Of a stretch of 64,000 bases of DNA, positions 1 through 31,416 are shown piece by piece. Numbering within the stretch: position 1 is the first letter of the stretch; every line of letters begins with the position of its first letter. This DNA is from Pseudorasbora parva (lineage: Eukaryota; Chordata; Actinopteri; Cypriniformes; Gobionidae), in NCBI RefSeq assembly GCF_024679245.1, contig NC_090178.1:21165713-21229712 (forward strand), written 5' to 3'. The notes beneath the pieces are model-generated. The model was given only the letters and a program-made list of their open reading frames with translations. It did not search any database and was not told where the DNA came from. Both the position numbers and the translations under genes were made by a program.

Positions 1-900
1 GAAAGTGATTCCAACTATACTGTTCGTGTTATTACTTTGCTATTCTCATGGAATTAGAATTATTATTAAAATATATAGTTACAGTTCCTCCTTGGTGTGA
101 ATCTGCTCCAAAAAAACCTCAATGTTCTGGAAATTACAACATATACATAAAATATATACATTTTTACTATACATAGGCCTGTTTTTTTCAGAATGAGCTT
201 AGATTAGGCCAAGGATTAGGCCTTATAAACATGCTGTAGAAAAAAAAAAACATTACTGGTGTGCATCTTGAGACAAAACAAAGGCATTGACATTTTATGA
301 TACATTTCCGTTAAAACAGCTCAAAGATGCATTTTAGTCTGGGACTAGGCTAAAGCCTTGTCTATGAAACCAGAGGTTACGTCTCCTCCAAATTATCACA
401 TTTAATTATTCACATCTAAATGTAAGTGCACAGTGGATAAATTATCCAGTGCACAGTGGATAAATTCCAATATCAGGCATCTGAGATCCAGAGAAGAAGC
501 TCACTTGTATTCATCTATATCATCTGTTCAGAACTGAAGGATCATTGTTTGAGAAATAACAAGGACTACAACAGGTCCGGGTTGTCTCTCGGTTCATATC
601 AATAACCTGTGACCAACTTAAATCAAAGCCCAGTATCACTTATCTTCTGCACTTCTTTGAATCGCCTTGCTTTGACAAACTTAATCTACTTTTCTTCACC
701 ATAAAGCTGGGCTTTGAACTTTTAACATGCCATCATCTTATTCTTTTCTTTCCACCATCCATGTAGGTTAATAAGGCGAAAATGGCCCCCTTCGGTTCCA
801 AAAACCCATCGACCGAGGGTCTTCTCAGCTTTTTAGATGCTAGGCTGCCAGGGGCCTCATATCTTCATCATCTTTCACATCCCCAACTCCGTTTTTTTTT
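1..900. other. Intergenic DNA 3' of rergl
   Basis: No coding exon is seen here. The stretch holds the 3' flank of the minus-strand rergl gene and an interspersed repeat at about 170-385. A minus-strand ATTAAA-like signal near 400 is a weak candidate polyadenylation site. The open frames on the plus strand between 782 and 1338 are antisense shadows of the rergl last exon. Confidence 0.6.
170..385. repeat. Interspersed repeat, copy 1 (partner at 29158-29372)
   Basis: The stretch shares many words with 29158-29372: a run about a latest exon-free 'gtgcatcttgagacaaaaca', then 'gcattttagtctg' and 'aggctaaagccttg' or 'ttcaggccttg', and a closing 'tgaaac'. The same order of words in both places shows two diverged copies of one mobile repeat. 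No target duplication or protein was identified, so the class is unknown. Confidence 0.5.
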
Positions 901-2189
901 TTACTCCCATTTCTTTCCAAACACTGCGGACACGCTTCTGACTATGCCCTTTATTCCGATCATCCCTTTTTTCAGTGCTCTGGACTCCTTGATGAGATCC
1001 AGTATTTCATGAAAGACCAGGAGCACGCCGTGGTAGGTTTCAGCTGCAGAGATCTCGAAGAAGCCGCAGTCTGCAGAAAGGGCGAACAGTCTGCCCTCCT
1101 CGCTCGACACGGCTCTCTGATGCAGCAGGTCTCGCTTGTTCCCTACAATGATGATCGGTGCAGATGCGGACAGCTTCCTAGTCTGGCGGATGAGCCGCAC
1201 CTGTTGCCGGACCACTTCAAAGCTGGAGCGGTCACAGATGCTGTAGACCAGGATCACGCCATCTGCCCACTGAAGCTGCTTGTCACTGATGGATTCAGTT
1301 GTTTCACAGCTCTGAAGGAGACAGAATTCAAAGATTGATTAAAAAAAAAAAAAATTTACTATGAAATTGACAGTGACAAACCATATTTTTGTTAACTTAT
1401 TTAATTTTTGTATATTTTAATGGCAAAAAGCATACTTATAAACTATAAATAAATATATATTAACTAAATGAGACCCATTATTATTAAATTATAAAATTAA
1501 ATTTGGGTTACCTTCTCATTTTTAACAAATATTTTCAAATCTCATCAACAGAAAACAACAAAACAATTTTGCCATATTTTAGACTAACCTATGATGAATA
1601 TTATTTACTTATTTGATAATATAGCTTACTAAAAAGCACAACTTGACCCCTTCATGCATTCTAGCATTAAAACACAAATATCTAAAAAAAAAAAAAAAAA
1701 AAACACATACCTGTGGATACAGCGAGTCCCAAATATTTAAGGATATCTCTCGACCATCTGTTTTGTCAATATGACTGTATATTGATTCTGAAAAATAAAT
1801 TATATTAAATACATTTACAAAAAATAAAACCTGTCTAATCATAAATCGTTATAAATATCAAGTATATCAATGGTAATGAAGTAAATCTTATTTGACGTAC
1901 CAATATCCCCATATTCTCCGATGAACCTTCTGGTGAGAAATCGCACGGTGAGTGCTGCAAACGAGTTGTTAAAATAAATGATTATTCGTAAACTTAACAA
2001 AATAAACCATATAACGTTATTAAACATGACAGAAATCTCTGCATTCAAGCAGCCATGTTCAGTTTTGTGCTCACCTGACTTCCCAACATTTTCTGCTCCA
2101 AGTAGCAGAACATTCGCCTCTACTTTGTGCTGATTTCCATCCATCGCTTTGCTGCCCAACTGAGGACTCGGTTTGACCAGAACAACCAT
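901..2189 (-). CDS. rergl: RERG-like small GTPase (RERGL)
   Basis: Ras-superfamily protein of the RERG/RERGL branch, 218 aa in four exons: 2075-2189, 1901-1954, 1711-1787 and 901-1311 (stop included). All introns are GT-AG and phases match (1, 1, 0). Seen in the sequence: P-loop GAENVGKS at residues 31-38 followed by ALTVRFLTRRFIGEY as in RERG/RERGL, then ESIY in the effector region, NKRD as the G4 base-specificity motif, and SAA as G5. The canonical G3 DxxG is replaced by WDSLYPQ. The human paralogue RERGL also departs from consensus there, so poor or absent GTP hydrolysis is likely (inference). The C-terminus ends VFGKKWE with no CAAX box, so prenylation is not expected. A second in-frame Met (residue 16, MDGNQHKVEA) is nearer the RERGL family start and may be the true initiator. 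RERG itself would keep DTAGQ, so RERGL is the better name. Confidence 0.82.
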
Positions 2190-2247
2190 TTCACCTTGTA
2201 AATCCTATGAACGTATTGAGTCGTGTGTGAGCTTCGCAAGCCACTTC

Positions 2248-2262
2248 AACTATATATATAAT
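2248..2262 (-). promoter_or_regulatory. Candidate TATA box of rergl
   Basis: Read on the minus strand, a TATATATA run lies about 60-70 nt before the rergl ATG at 2189, just downstream of a CCACGCCCAC GC-type motif. Spacing suits a short 5' UTR, but the area is AT-rich and the match could be chance. Confidence 0.3.
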
Positions 2263-2586
2263 ACAGTGGGCGTGGCTTATGGAAATTGAGTCGATTTTAA
2301 TCCAATCCAAATCCAAGAACAGAGTATCCGTTCGCATGGTTCGCATTAACAAACCGCCAAAAATGATCCTATCAAGTATCGCCAGGACAGTTCTCCTTCT
2401 GTCAGTCTTTTCTCTTTTGCCCAGAATTAACTAAAATTGCCCTTGAAAATCCCTCACGAGAGCCATCTGCTTGTCTTGTTCACATATAAAAAATTGTTTT
2501 ATGACAAACCTGTTAGGATAGAATTGTATTTCTTATATCCCAGAGACTTTTTATATTATTATTTATTTTACTTTTTGTTGTATGAA

Positions 2587-2589
<3 letters not shown>

Positions 2590-2641
<52 letters not shown>
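2590..2641. repeat. (TA)n microsatellite
   Basis: About 26 uninterrupted TA units. The six-frame translation gives a false YIYIYI protein here. Confidence 0.95.
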
Positions 2642-2642
<1 letters not shown>

Positions 2643-2808
2643 CATTTTAAACGACTTTGATGCAGATTTTGCATGTCCCAGATCTAAACTTTAAATTATG
2701 AAATTCCATTATAAAAATATATATAATTTAAAAGAAAAAATCTAAACGAAGTTAAATTAAACAATCAACAATTTCAATGTGATAAAAATATGTTCTCTGA
2801 TAATTTGC

Positions 2809-2814
2809 TTTATT
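2809..2814 (-). terminator. Candidate polyadenylation signal of the TRIM gene
   Basis: TTTATT on the plus strand is AATAAA on the minus strand, about 435 nt beyond the TRIM stop codon at 3249. It is the nearest canonical signal seen downstream of that stop. Confidence 0.4.
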
Positions 2815-3248
2815 GCAGTTGTTGAATTGTTCTGGAGTGTCTACGCATGATAACGGCTCGAGAGCTTCTAAATTATACCTGCTTTTTCACCCTGGCTAAA
2901 ATCATAGTAATGTTTTTCTTCTAGGAGTCTTACGAATAGAGTGATCAGTCCATGGGTCCATGCATAAAATAAGCTGAAGTGAAGACAGAGCCAAGTTAAT
3001 CGACCACAGAGTCATTGCGCCCTCTCCCGGCACCAGAGGGCATAACATTGCTCTATAACGCTTATAAGGAGCAGTGAAAGAATGTGACAAATTAAATAAA
3101 CGACTTGTTAATACTCATTTTACTTCAAGGAACAGGTAAATAAACAAAATACTACAATAAATAGAAAATTATGTATAGTAAGGTAGTTCCCTCTTCACAA
3201 GAGAATATAAATGTATTTGTGTGGTTTCAAAAGTATGACTCAGACGTT

Positions 3249-23788
<20,540 letters not shown>

Positions 23789-24810
23789 CTGTTGCTTGAG
23801 GATTATTGATGTAAAAAGACCTGTTACAGCATACGAAATATATCCGGGAATCTCGACGCGTTACTTTGAATATGCCGTTCCTAAAACTTTTCGGTTGCGC
23901 AAGGCGGGGCCTCATGGAATATTCATCAGTTCCAAGTTATGCTCCCTTGCTCACAGTCACTGCAGCGCCAAATGACTTCCAGCTCTCTACCTCTCTGGAC
24001 GACGGACCGTAAAAAAATAGCCCTGGACATGATTGGTGTAGCTTGACCTAGTCCAGCTCCACCTTTTTGGACGTAATGGGTGGAGTTATGTTTCACGATA
24101 GGGTTATGGGTAGGATTAGGGCGTGGTTTTACCGTCTAGCTCCCGGGGGAGCCTTGTCCTCGGACCCCTAGACATCTGATAAATAATAGCGTGCAATGTT
24201 CTCACTTAAACTACAGCCAACTTGCTGCTGCTTCTGCTTGTAGAGGAGAAAGCTGCCCATAACTACTTGTCTAGGATATGTAATCCTCTAAGAAGGATTA
24301 CATAATAATAGCATATTATTAGCGCTAAGGAGCTAGCAAACGATCCAGTGTGTATCTATATTTGCATTCGTCAAAATTATTACATTTCCAACCTGTTTTC
24401 GCCTCGGTGAGGAATGTAGCCAATCACAGACATGTTCGTAGATATCTGCAACGCAATTGGCCAATCACAGGTGTTTGTCCAGTGTTTGTGTGTTTGTTGT
24501 ATTTTTTACGGTCTATGGTCCAGGCGCTGAGTTCAGTTAACACACGCGTCAATCCTCTGTCAATAAAAGTGCAGACATTGTGAAAATAAGAGATTCATTG
24601 TATACCACCAGCTTCACTGCGGAACTTTGTGAAATTGCGTTAACTGAATGATAGATTTTAAGTGATTTTAAAGGGAGCGCTCTTTGCGAGCTGTCTGAGC
24701 AATAGGCTACAATCATTATTTTTTAATATAGTCTATAATATATTGAGAATTTTAATAAAACTTTTTTTCCCCCATTCTTGACAAGCAGCCACATACATGC
24801 ATTAAAAAAA

Positions 24811-25085
24811 CGCTATCTTATTGCGTGCAGAGGGAATTTGAAAGACAATCATTTGTCCCGCCCCTCGGACTGAGCCCTGTCAATGGTGAGTTTCCAGACC
24901 AAACATCTTGATGTGGGTCTGGCTTATCAGGCCCTGTAGTACACAGAGGAACTTAGTTGATATATGTGCATGGAGAAGTAGGTTGGATTAGTATGTCACA
25001 TAAAGGTGGTCTGGAAACTCACAGGGCTCAATCTGAGGGGTGGGATAAACGGTTGTCTTTCAAATTCCCTTTGCACGTGATAGCG
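24811..25085. mobile_element. Foldback / MITE with long inverted ends
   Basis: The left arm, from CGCTATC through AGGGAATTTGAAAGACAA to GAGTTTCCAGACC (24811-24901), is mirrored by GGTCTGGAAACTC through TTGTCTTTCAAATTCCCT to GATAGCG (25008-25085). The loop is about 100 nt. No target duplication is certain. Confidence 0.8.
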
Positions 25086-25652
25086 CTACAACCAACCAGA
25101 GCAACGAAGGTGAAACAGAGCTAGTTGACAGATTAAACTTTCGCCGTATCCGGTCGGCAAATCTCCGAACACATCTTCCCTTTTTAAGAATGACTTCAGT
25201 GCCGTTCTTTGTTCTTTTCTCAGAGAAAAGCTTAACTCCATGTCTTCCAGAGTCATGGTCAAAGTTGATTCGAAAGACCGCTGTTCGCCAGCTTCTGTGT
25301 TTACTAGAAGCACACAAGTGCAACTCAGCCCGTTGGCCGTCATTATGTTCCTGCCTGTGTGTCCTACAAAGGACGTCTCGTTTAATTCTGATTGAGGACA
25401 CTTCGTATACTGCATCCTACACAGGATGTGTCCTCCGAAGGATGCAGCCTTTGAAATGTAACGAAATGAGACACAGCTAATGTGATTGGCCTGACCAGAC
25501 GACACTCGCGGTAGTTTAGATTTTCTGCCGCTATATATGGAAAGGGAATGGATAATTGCGGCAATGGTGGAGTATTTGGGTGAAAAAAGATAATACATTA
25601 AAAAACTGTTTTTACATTTACGCAATCCATTTGTATAGTAAAATTCCATCAA
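25086..25652 (-). pseudogene. RecQ-like helicase fragment, decayed
   Basis: A 188-codon open frame whose C-terminal part reads LRKEQRTALKSFLKRED then DVFGDLPTGYGESLICQLA. This matches the start of a RecQ-type helicase core, where the Walker A loop is normally TGxGKS; here the catalytic Lys is Glu. The frame stops shortly after motif I, and no motifs Ia-VI follow. The rest of the frame (25300-25652) is not recognisable. It abuts the foldback element, so it is most likely a captured or transposon-encoded helicase remnant. Confidence 0.6.
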
Positions 25653-26170
25653 ATTTATTTGAATAATCCTTACATATTCATATTATGAATTAAGAATTTT
25701 AAATTAATAATAATAATAAAAAACTCAAGCCTAATAAAACATTTTTTTATGAAGCATAGTGCAACAAGGGAATGAACCATTTTACTTTATGTAATTTGAA
25801 TTCATAAATTTAAAAAGAGCAACTAAAATAACACCTCAATAGCAGCTAACACCAGGCCTCTGGTTACTGTGGTAACAAAGATAAGGTTTACAACCCAAAG
25901 GAATGTAGAGTTTCCATCTTAATTCACTTTAAAACAGACAAATATGCAACATATCAGTGTTATAAGAATCTTTAACAGTTTCTCAATTGACATCCAATCA
26001 ATTTACTCATGCAAAACACCCAGGAGACAAAAGATCAAAAGAACAACTCCTCAGTTGCCTCACTTCATTGCCATTCACAAATCCCTATAGTGGCCTTGTG
26101 GGATAGTAAAGTGGATGTGCACTTCAGAATCTTCCCAGAAGCTGTTGGTCATCTGGGTACTTTTTAACTA

Positions 26171-26564
26171 CACTGTAAAAAATTATTTAGAAAAAAGTTA
26201 CCTGGTTGCCTTAAAATTTTGAGTTCATTGAAATTAAAATTTTTAGTTAATACAATGAATTTTTTTTGACATTCGACAACCTTTATTAAAATATTATTAA
26301 AAGATTTTGTAAGCATATTGGGTAATTGTGTGTGTTTTATACCTGATGACGCAGTGAAACATGCCGAATAGTGCTATTTTCATGATTTATCACATTTTGT
26401 ATGTGGTTCAGATACAAAAATATTGTGAGTTTCTATTTATTAAACAAATTTCCTTCATTGTATCAACTTAATTTTTTATTTCAATAAACTCAAAATTTTA
26501 AGGCAACCAGGTTACTTACTTTTTTAAGTTAAACCAACAAAAACAACAATAATTTGTTACAGTG
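26171..26564. mobile_element. MITE with CACTGTAAAA ends, copy 1
   Basis: Starts CACTGTAAAAAATTATT and ends AATAATTTGTTACAGTG. Internal GGTTGCCTTAAAATTTTGAG near the left end is mirrored by CTCAAAATTTTAAGGCAACC near the right, giving long inverted arms. A second copy in inverted order is at 62399-62713. The CACTG ends resemble CACTA/ISL2EU-type MITEs; TA flanks both sides. Confidence 0.8.
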
Positions 26565-26759
26565 TACTGTTTTAAGAATACTATAAAATAAGGCATACTA
26601 CTTGGCTCACTCACACTACAAAAAAATATTCAGGTCTCCAATTGAAAATTTTCAAATGACTGATGACTTGATACATTTTCAGTTGGCTGAATTGAATTCC
26701 TGTGAATTAAATTGCATCTAAAAAATTTGATGTCAGTCACTAGAAAGTTTTCAATTGTA

Positions 26760-26760
<1 letters not shown>

Positions 26761-26828
<68 letters not shown>
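26761..26828. repeat. (TA)n microsatellite
   Basis: About 34 TA units, inside a second CACT...AGTG-ended repeat spanning roughly 26610-26850. Confidence 0.95.
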
Positions 26829-26843
<15 letters not shown>

Positions 26844-28074
26844 ACAGTGCTTACTTGTGTTTTTTTTTTTTTTTATGTTTTTTGCCTACTATATAGTATG
26901 GAACTAGGCATATTTGTCAGGTCTTCTGTGGTGGTTTGTTGGGTTTGGTCAGCTGGGTCTTTCTTGTTTCTGTGTTTTGTAACTTTTGCTTAATTCATCT
27001 CTTAAAAATCATTAAAATATTGGTGTCGGGGACATTTTGAGCCCAGAGACTGAAGTGTACACCATGAGTTTTTACAATCTTAGCTTAAAGTTGGTGTGAA
27101 ATGGATGTGACAATCGTTTTTTTTTCTCTCTCCCTCCCTATTGTGATTTTGTCTATAAGGAATTGATTGGATTGTTGTGGTTTGCTATTGCTGTAATATC
27201 ATGTGTGACAGGTTTTCCCGACCTCACGCCAGTAAACAAGTCAGAGAAGAGATGCAAGTGGGAGGGGAAGTTAATTTGATTAAAAATTACAAGGGCACAT
27301 GAAAAAAAAAGAAAGAAAATTGCATGGATAAATAAATTAAACCATAAAAAAATTACAATTGTCCATTTTGATTTCATGGTGACTTTAAATGTGTGATATG
27401 AATGTTTACAAACAGCAGATGACATGGTATTCTCATTTGAAACTAATAAGATCTTGGACCCAGAAAAAGTGTTCCTGTACATATGTTGTTGTCTGAGTTC
27501 ATCCCAGAAGAAATGTAAGGACCCAGACAAGTGATAAATTGTTTATTAATTTTTCTTAATGCCTTTTAAATATATTTGAGCTATTAAAATGGTCTTGGGA
27601 CAGAAAAAGAGGGTTAAATATATAGACCATCCATCAAACTCAAGAGTATTCTCATTACACATACACTTTGTAGATAATTCAGTCAGAGAATCCTTCAGAA
27701 CACATTTAATAGCATCAACATGGAAAATCACATTGTGTTACCATAAAGCCAAATACAGTACAGACAGAACATGTGGTGTCATCTTTTGATTCCTTTGACA
27801 ATATATTTTACTCACATTATATATTTTCCAATTTATGTCAGTCAGCACAAACAGACCCGTTATTTCATAATCACAGTTGTCACATCAAACACAATTTTTT
27901 TCTCTCCAATATTTTAAATGTAAAAAAAAATAAAAATAATTTTCACAACATAAAAACCTGCAGCACCAGAACAAATGAGGAAATAACGTAATTTATCTGG
28001 CAGGGCAGGTGTGGCTCAGGTTACAATGATGTTAGAGATTACTTGAGGTCTGTGTTGTTGGGGCTACTGAGATA

Positions 28075-28080
28075 TTTATT
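28075..28080 (-). terminator. Candidate polyadenylation signal of the S100 gene
   Basis: AATAAA on the minus strand about 185 nt past the S100 stop codon. Confidence 0.45.
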
Positions 28081-28262
28081 CAGGAAGCTTCATAACAACA
28101 CTTGATAAGACCTCATATACCAAAAACCGGTAGAGTGACATGTACAGTATTGCAGAAAGTGATGGGAAATAAGAGTGATTGATTGGACGTGTTTCTCAGG
28201 GCTGTGGTGGACAGCTGGACACCTACGTAATGTTGATCGGACTTGTTTGCTTAAGGCCGGTT

Positions 28263-30735
28263 TCACATCAGACTACATTTCACACATTTCACTTGTTTCT
28301 CTTTGCTCAGCAATCCAAACTGAGAACTGGCCAGAGAATCAAGCAACTTCCAAAAATCCTTGAACGTGACGCCCTTCCCCTCTTCCACGCTCATGTCTGT
28401 CAGGAGTTTGTGCAATCCTTCCTGGTCGCCTGCTGACTGGAAGAGATCAAAGGGTGTTGGAAACTTATCAAATGTTATCGTGATAATTGTGTATTTAAGT
28501 GACCCAATGCTTTTACTATTTCACTAATCTGAATAAATATATATTGGCTTTAAAATGCATTTGAATGTCTCACCTTAAAGTTTCACATATAGTGAGTCCA
28601 AGATTGTATTTTGAAAAATAGAAAATAAACCTTTTAAATATTTGAAGTCAACTTTAAATTGCAATTTATTTTCAGTCTTTTGGTCATTCATATGACAAAA
28701 TAGTTTCAAGTGGGTGCTGTTGCTTATGGAAATGTGGCTTTTGGTTATGTAGTATGGATGATATTAGTTATTTTGAGAGACTGAAATGTAGCAAAGTGAT
28801 GCAATGATTGGATTGTGAATCCTGACACACCTTCACCATGGTGGGCAGCTCTTTGGAGACCATGCTCTGGAACTCCTGGGCTGTGAGTGTGCTGGCATTA
28901 GTTGATGATGCTGAGTGGAAGTTTTCCACCAGGGTGTTGATGGCCAATTCTAGATCTGTGTACTACAGAGAGGGAGCAGTTTCAGTCTCAATCACAGCTA
29001 AAAAGTAATGTCTCCAGAGCCAGAAAGGAGTAAAACCTTTATTTTAACCTTTATTGCAATTATTGCCCCTTAAGGCCTATCTAAGCACCTCAAACCATTT
29101 GAGAGAAAAAAAGAGCGAGAGAGCGAGAGAGCGAGAGAAAAAGTTAGTATTAACACAGGGCTTAAATTAAGCATAGTTAAATTATGGCCTTCAAGTTAAT
29201 TTTTATAAATGTGCCTTAGAAAAAAAGGAAAAAAAACCTTACTAATGTGCATCTTGAGACAAAACAATGGCACACATATTTTAAGATCATGTTAGTGGAA
29301 GTTGCTTTAGGCTAAAACAGCCTAAACATGCATTTTAGTCTGAGTATAGTTCAGGCCTTGCCTGTGAAACTTGGAGGAAAGTGATTAAACCCATTTGTAA
29401 TCATATCTTCCCGGGACTTTCAGTACTGACTTTTTTACCATAATGTTTTCATTCATTTAAATGAATATTAAAAAGTCACAGAATTGTCATGCTTTTTTAT
29501 TTCATGAAGCAGTAGCCTACCAGAGTTTTCTTCATCAGTTATACATTAGTTTTTTTTTTACTGTAACGGTTTTGATAAAATAAATCATCACATAATGGCA
29601 AGGCTTTGTTGCTAGTAATCCGTCTGTTTGCTGTTGAACAGGAGCTAACCTGTTACTACCTACCTCTACTCGCACATTGCATTCTTATGCCAAACAGTTT
29701 ATCACATAGCCTACATATGCATTCCTAGAAACCACATTCGACTACTCTAGATAAGTCGGCGTCCCCCCATCTTGGAAAGGTCAGCGTGGCGATACTCACA
29801 GTTTCTGGGTGCGTCTCAATCATAGACCGTAAAAAAACAAGTCTCAATCAGCTCCCTCTTTTAGTAGTCTGGGCACTGATCAGGGTGTCAGCCCATTGAC
29901 TTATGTCTTGATCAAGGCCCTGACTACAGATTGAAATGCACCCTCTTGTTGTGAAACTGCCTAGATATAAATTCCCGAAGAAATGGGATATCATAGATGA
30001 GTTTTTTCTGTTTGGTTTGTGTTTTTATATGCATTAGCTCTATATTAGATGTTTATAAATATACTATGGTAACTTTATAATGTTGTGTTAGCCGATGCAT
30101 TCGTCTTGTATTGTGTTAGTTTAACAGTCTTTTGCAGATAGAGATATTCGGCGCCTAACTACGGGTTCAGTACTACCACCACGGACCGGTGTTTTGACCG
30201 TTACAATATGGAGGACGGCACTATGATGCATCTAGGTGTACTTCTATGGCTGAGTGTGACTGACAACTACTTACTGGGCGTTGGCCACACAAAAAGAGAG
30301 AGAAAAAGACATGAAACAAAACACGAAGCAAAAGCAGATATTTTAGTCCTAATCGTTTTTAAATGTCAATCATCACAAATATTCATATAGTAGGCTACTA
30401 ATATTTTTTAAAATAACGTAGGCCTAACTTTTAGCCTAAATGTATTTGAACGGCAGAGAAAATTAGTCCACATTTAACACATTTCAAACAAAATTCTAAA
30501 TTAAAGTACGTAAGTTACATAAGTTAGATTTTTATACAATTTAATTTAGTTTGAATATGGAAAGAAGTTGCACGTTAACGAATTTCCTCTATTAAATGTT
30601 TAAGGGAACCTATGACAAAAAAGTAGCCTAGGTAAAATCTAGCTATAGGTAGCCTACTAGATTATGTAAGTAAACATATCGAAACCATAAACAATTTACA
30701 ATCAACACAAAAGAACAGCTTACCTGTGGATCCAT
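28263..30735 (-). CDS. S100-family calcium-binding protein
   Basis: 105-aa protein in three coding exons: 30724-30735 (M-D-P-Q), 28831-28962 and 28263-28436. All phases are 0. The N-terminal half reads YTDLELAINTLVENFHSAS, the S100 helix I pattern, followed by LTAQEFQSMVSKELPTMVK, the helix II and hinge pattern. The C-terminal half has GLHKLLTDMSVEEGKGVTF then KDFWKLLDSLA, the second EF-hand. Its loop is DMSVEEGKGVTF, lacking the usual Asp/Asn ligands, so weak or no Ca binding is likely, as in S100A14. The first, pseudo-EF loop is also non-canonical. By look it is closest to the S100A13/A14/A16 group. The human S100 cluster is at 1q21, the same chromosome arm as DCST1/2, which supports the call. 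I cannot fix the orthologue. Confidence 0.8.
29158..29372. repeat. Interspersed repeat, copy 2 (partner at 170-385)
   Basis: Shares GTGCATCTTGAGACAAAACA and GCATTTTAGTCTGAG with the copy near the window start. In S100 intron 1. Confidence 0.5.
29808..29943. mobile_element. Small MITE with GGGTGCGTCTCAATC ends
   Basis: Starts GGGTGCGTCTCAATC and ends GATTGAAATGCACCC. The ends resemble those of the element at 33861-34127 (GGGTGCTTCTCA). In S100 intron 1. Confidence 0.6.
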
Positions 30736-31416
30736 TGGGCTCGTTTCATGTCCTGATTGTGCGGAAACTAGAGCAGGTAAAGTGAAGTGACGGTATTTCA
30801 TCACCTGACCAGCGTGCTTCCGATCCGCCTACTCTTCACGCGCACACGGGCCAGGCCCATGCTTTCATTGTATTGGGGTTTATACGGAAATGTCTTGTAG
30901 GACTGTGTTAATTTTAGACGGTCTTGTTTTTTTTGGTTTATATATATAAAAAAGACAAAAAGCAACATTTAAATGGCTCGAGTATTTTGAGAAATTTGTT
31001 TTCCAGAGACTCCGTCTCATATTTGACATTCTTTCGACAACAATGTAAGCAATGTAACCAGACCAACCGCATTGTGACAGATGTGATGAGATTACATGAG
31101 GTAACATTTGTAAAATATTTTTTTTGTTTCATCACGTATACATACCAAAGTAAAAACAAACAAACAAACAAACAAACAAATTCAATTATTTTCAACATTT
31201 AATTTAATTAAATTCAATTAAATTATTCATACTGCTCCTAGTTTAACATACATTTATTAAACATCACAGAAAACAACATTTGCTAAAACATAAAGAAGCT
31301 GTGGCCTCAAACTCTGTTATTGACAACCATATTTTGATGACTAGATTGTCCATTGAGACACACAGAGTGATCCTGATTGGTAATACTGAAACAGGTATAC
31401 AAAACATGAAAAGTGA
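30736..31416. other. Spacer between S100 start and dcst2 stop
   Basis: About 680 bp: 5' flank of the S100 gene and 3' UTR of dcst2 (both minus strand). Contains an (AAAC)n run at about 31153-31181. No other gene is supported. Confidence 0.6.
31253..31258 (-). terminator. Candidate polyadenylation signal of dcst2
   Basis: AATAAA on the minus strand about 160 nt past the dcst2 stop. Confidence 0.5.

Larger units (their letters stand above)
2190..3248. other. Spacer between rergl start and TRIM-gene stop
   Basis: About 1 kb without exons. It holds the 5' flank of rergl, a (TA)n microsatellite (2590-2641) and the 3' UTR side of the minus-strand TRIM gene. Both genes run the same way, so the rergl promoter and the TRIM terminator share this spacer. 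Confidence 0.6.
23789..28262. other. Intergenic DNA between TRIM start and S100 stop
   Basis: Contains the TRIM 5' flank (CpG-containing, with TAACGTTA words near 23560), a foldback element with a helicase fossil (24811-25652), MITEs near 26.2-26.8 kb and a (TA)n run. No gene is supported. CCAAT words occur near 24415-24470, within repeat-like sequence. Confidence 0.6.

Noticed and set aside
2437..2694. Open frame with YIYIYI run
   Set aside because: It is a (TA)n microsatellite; no domain or conserved neighbour.
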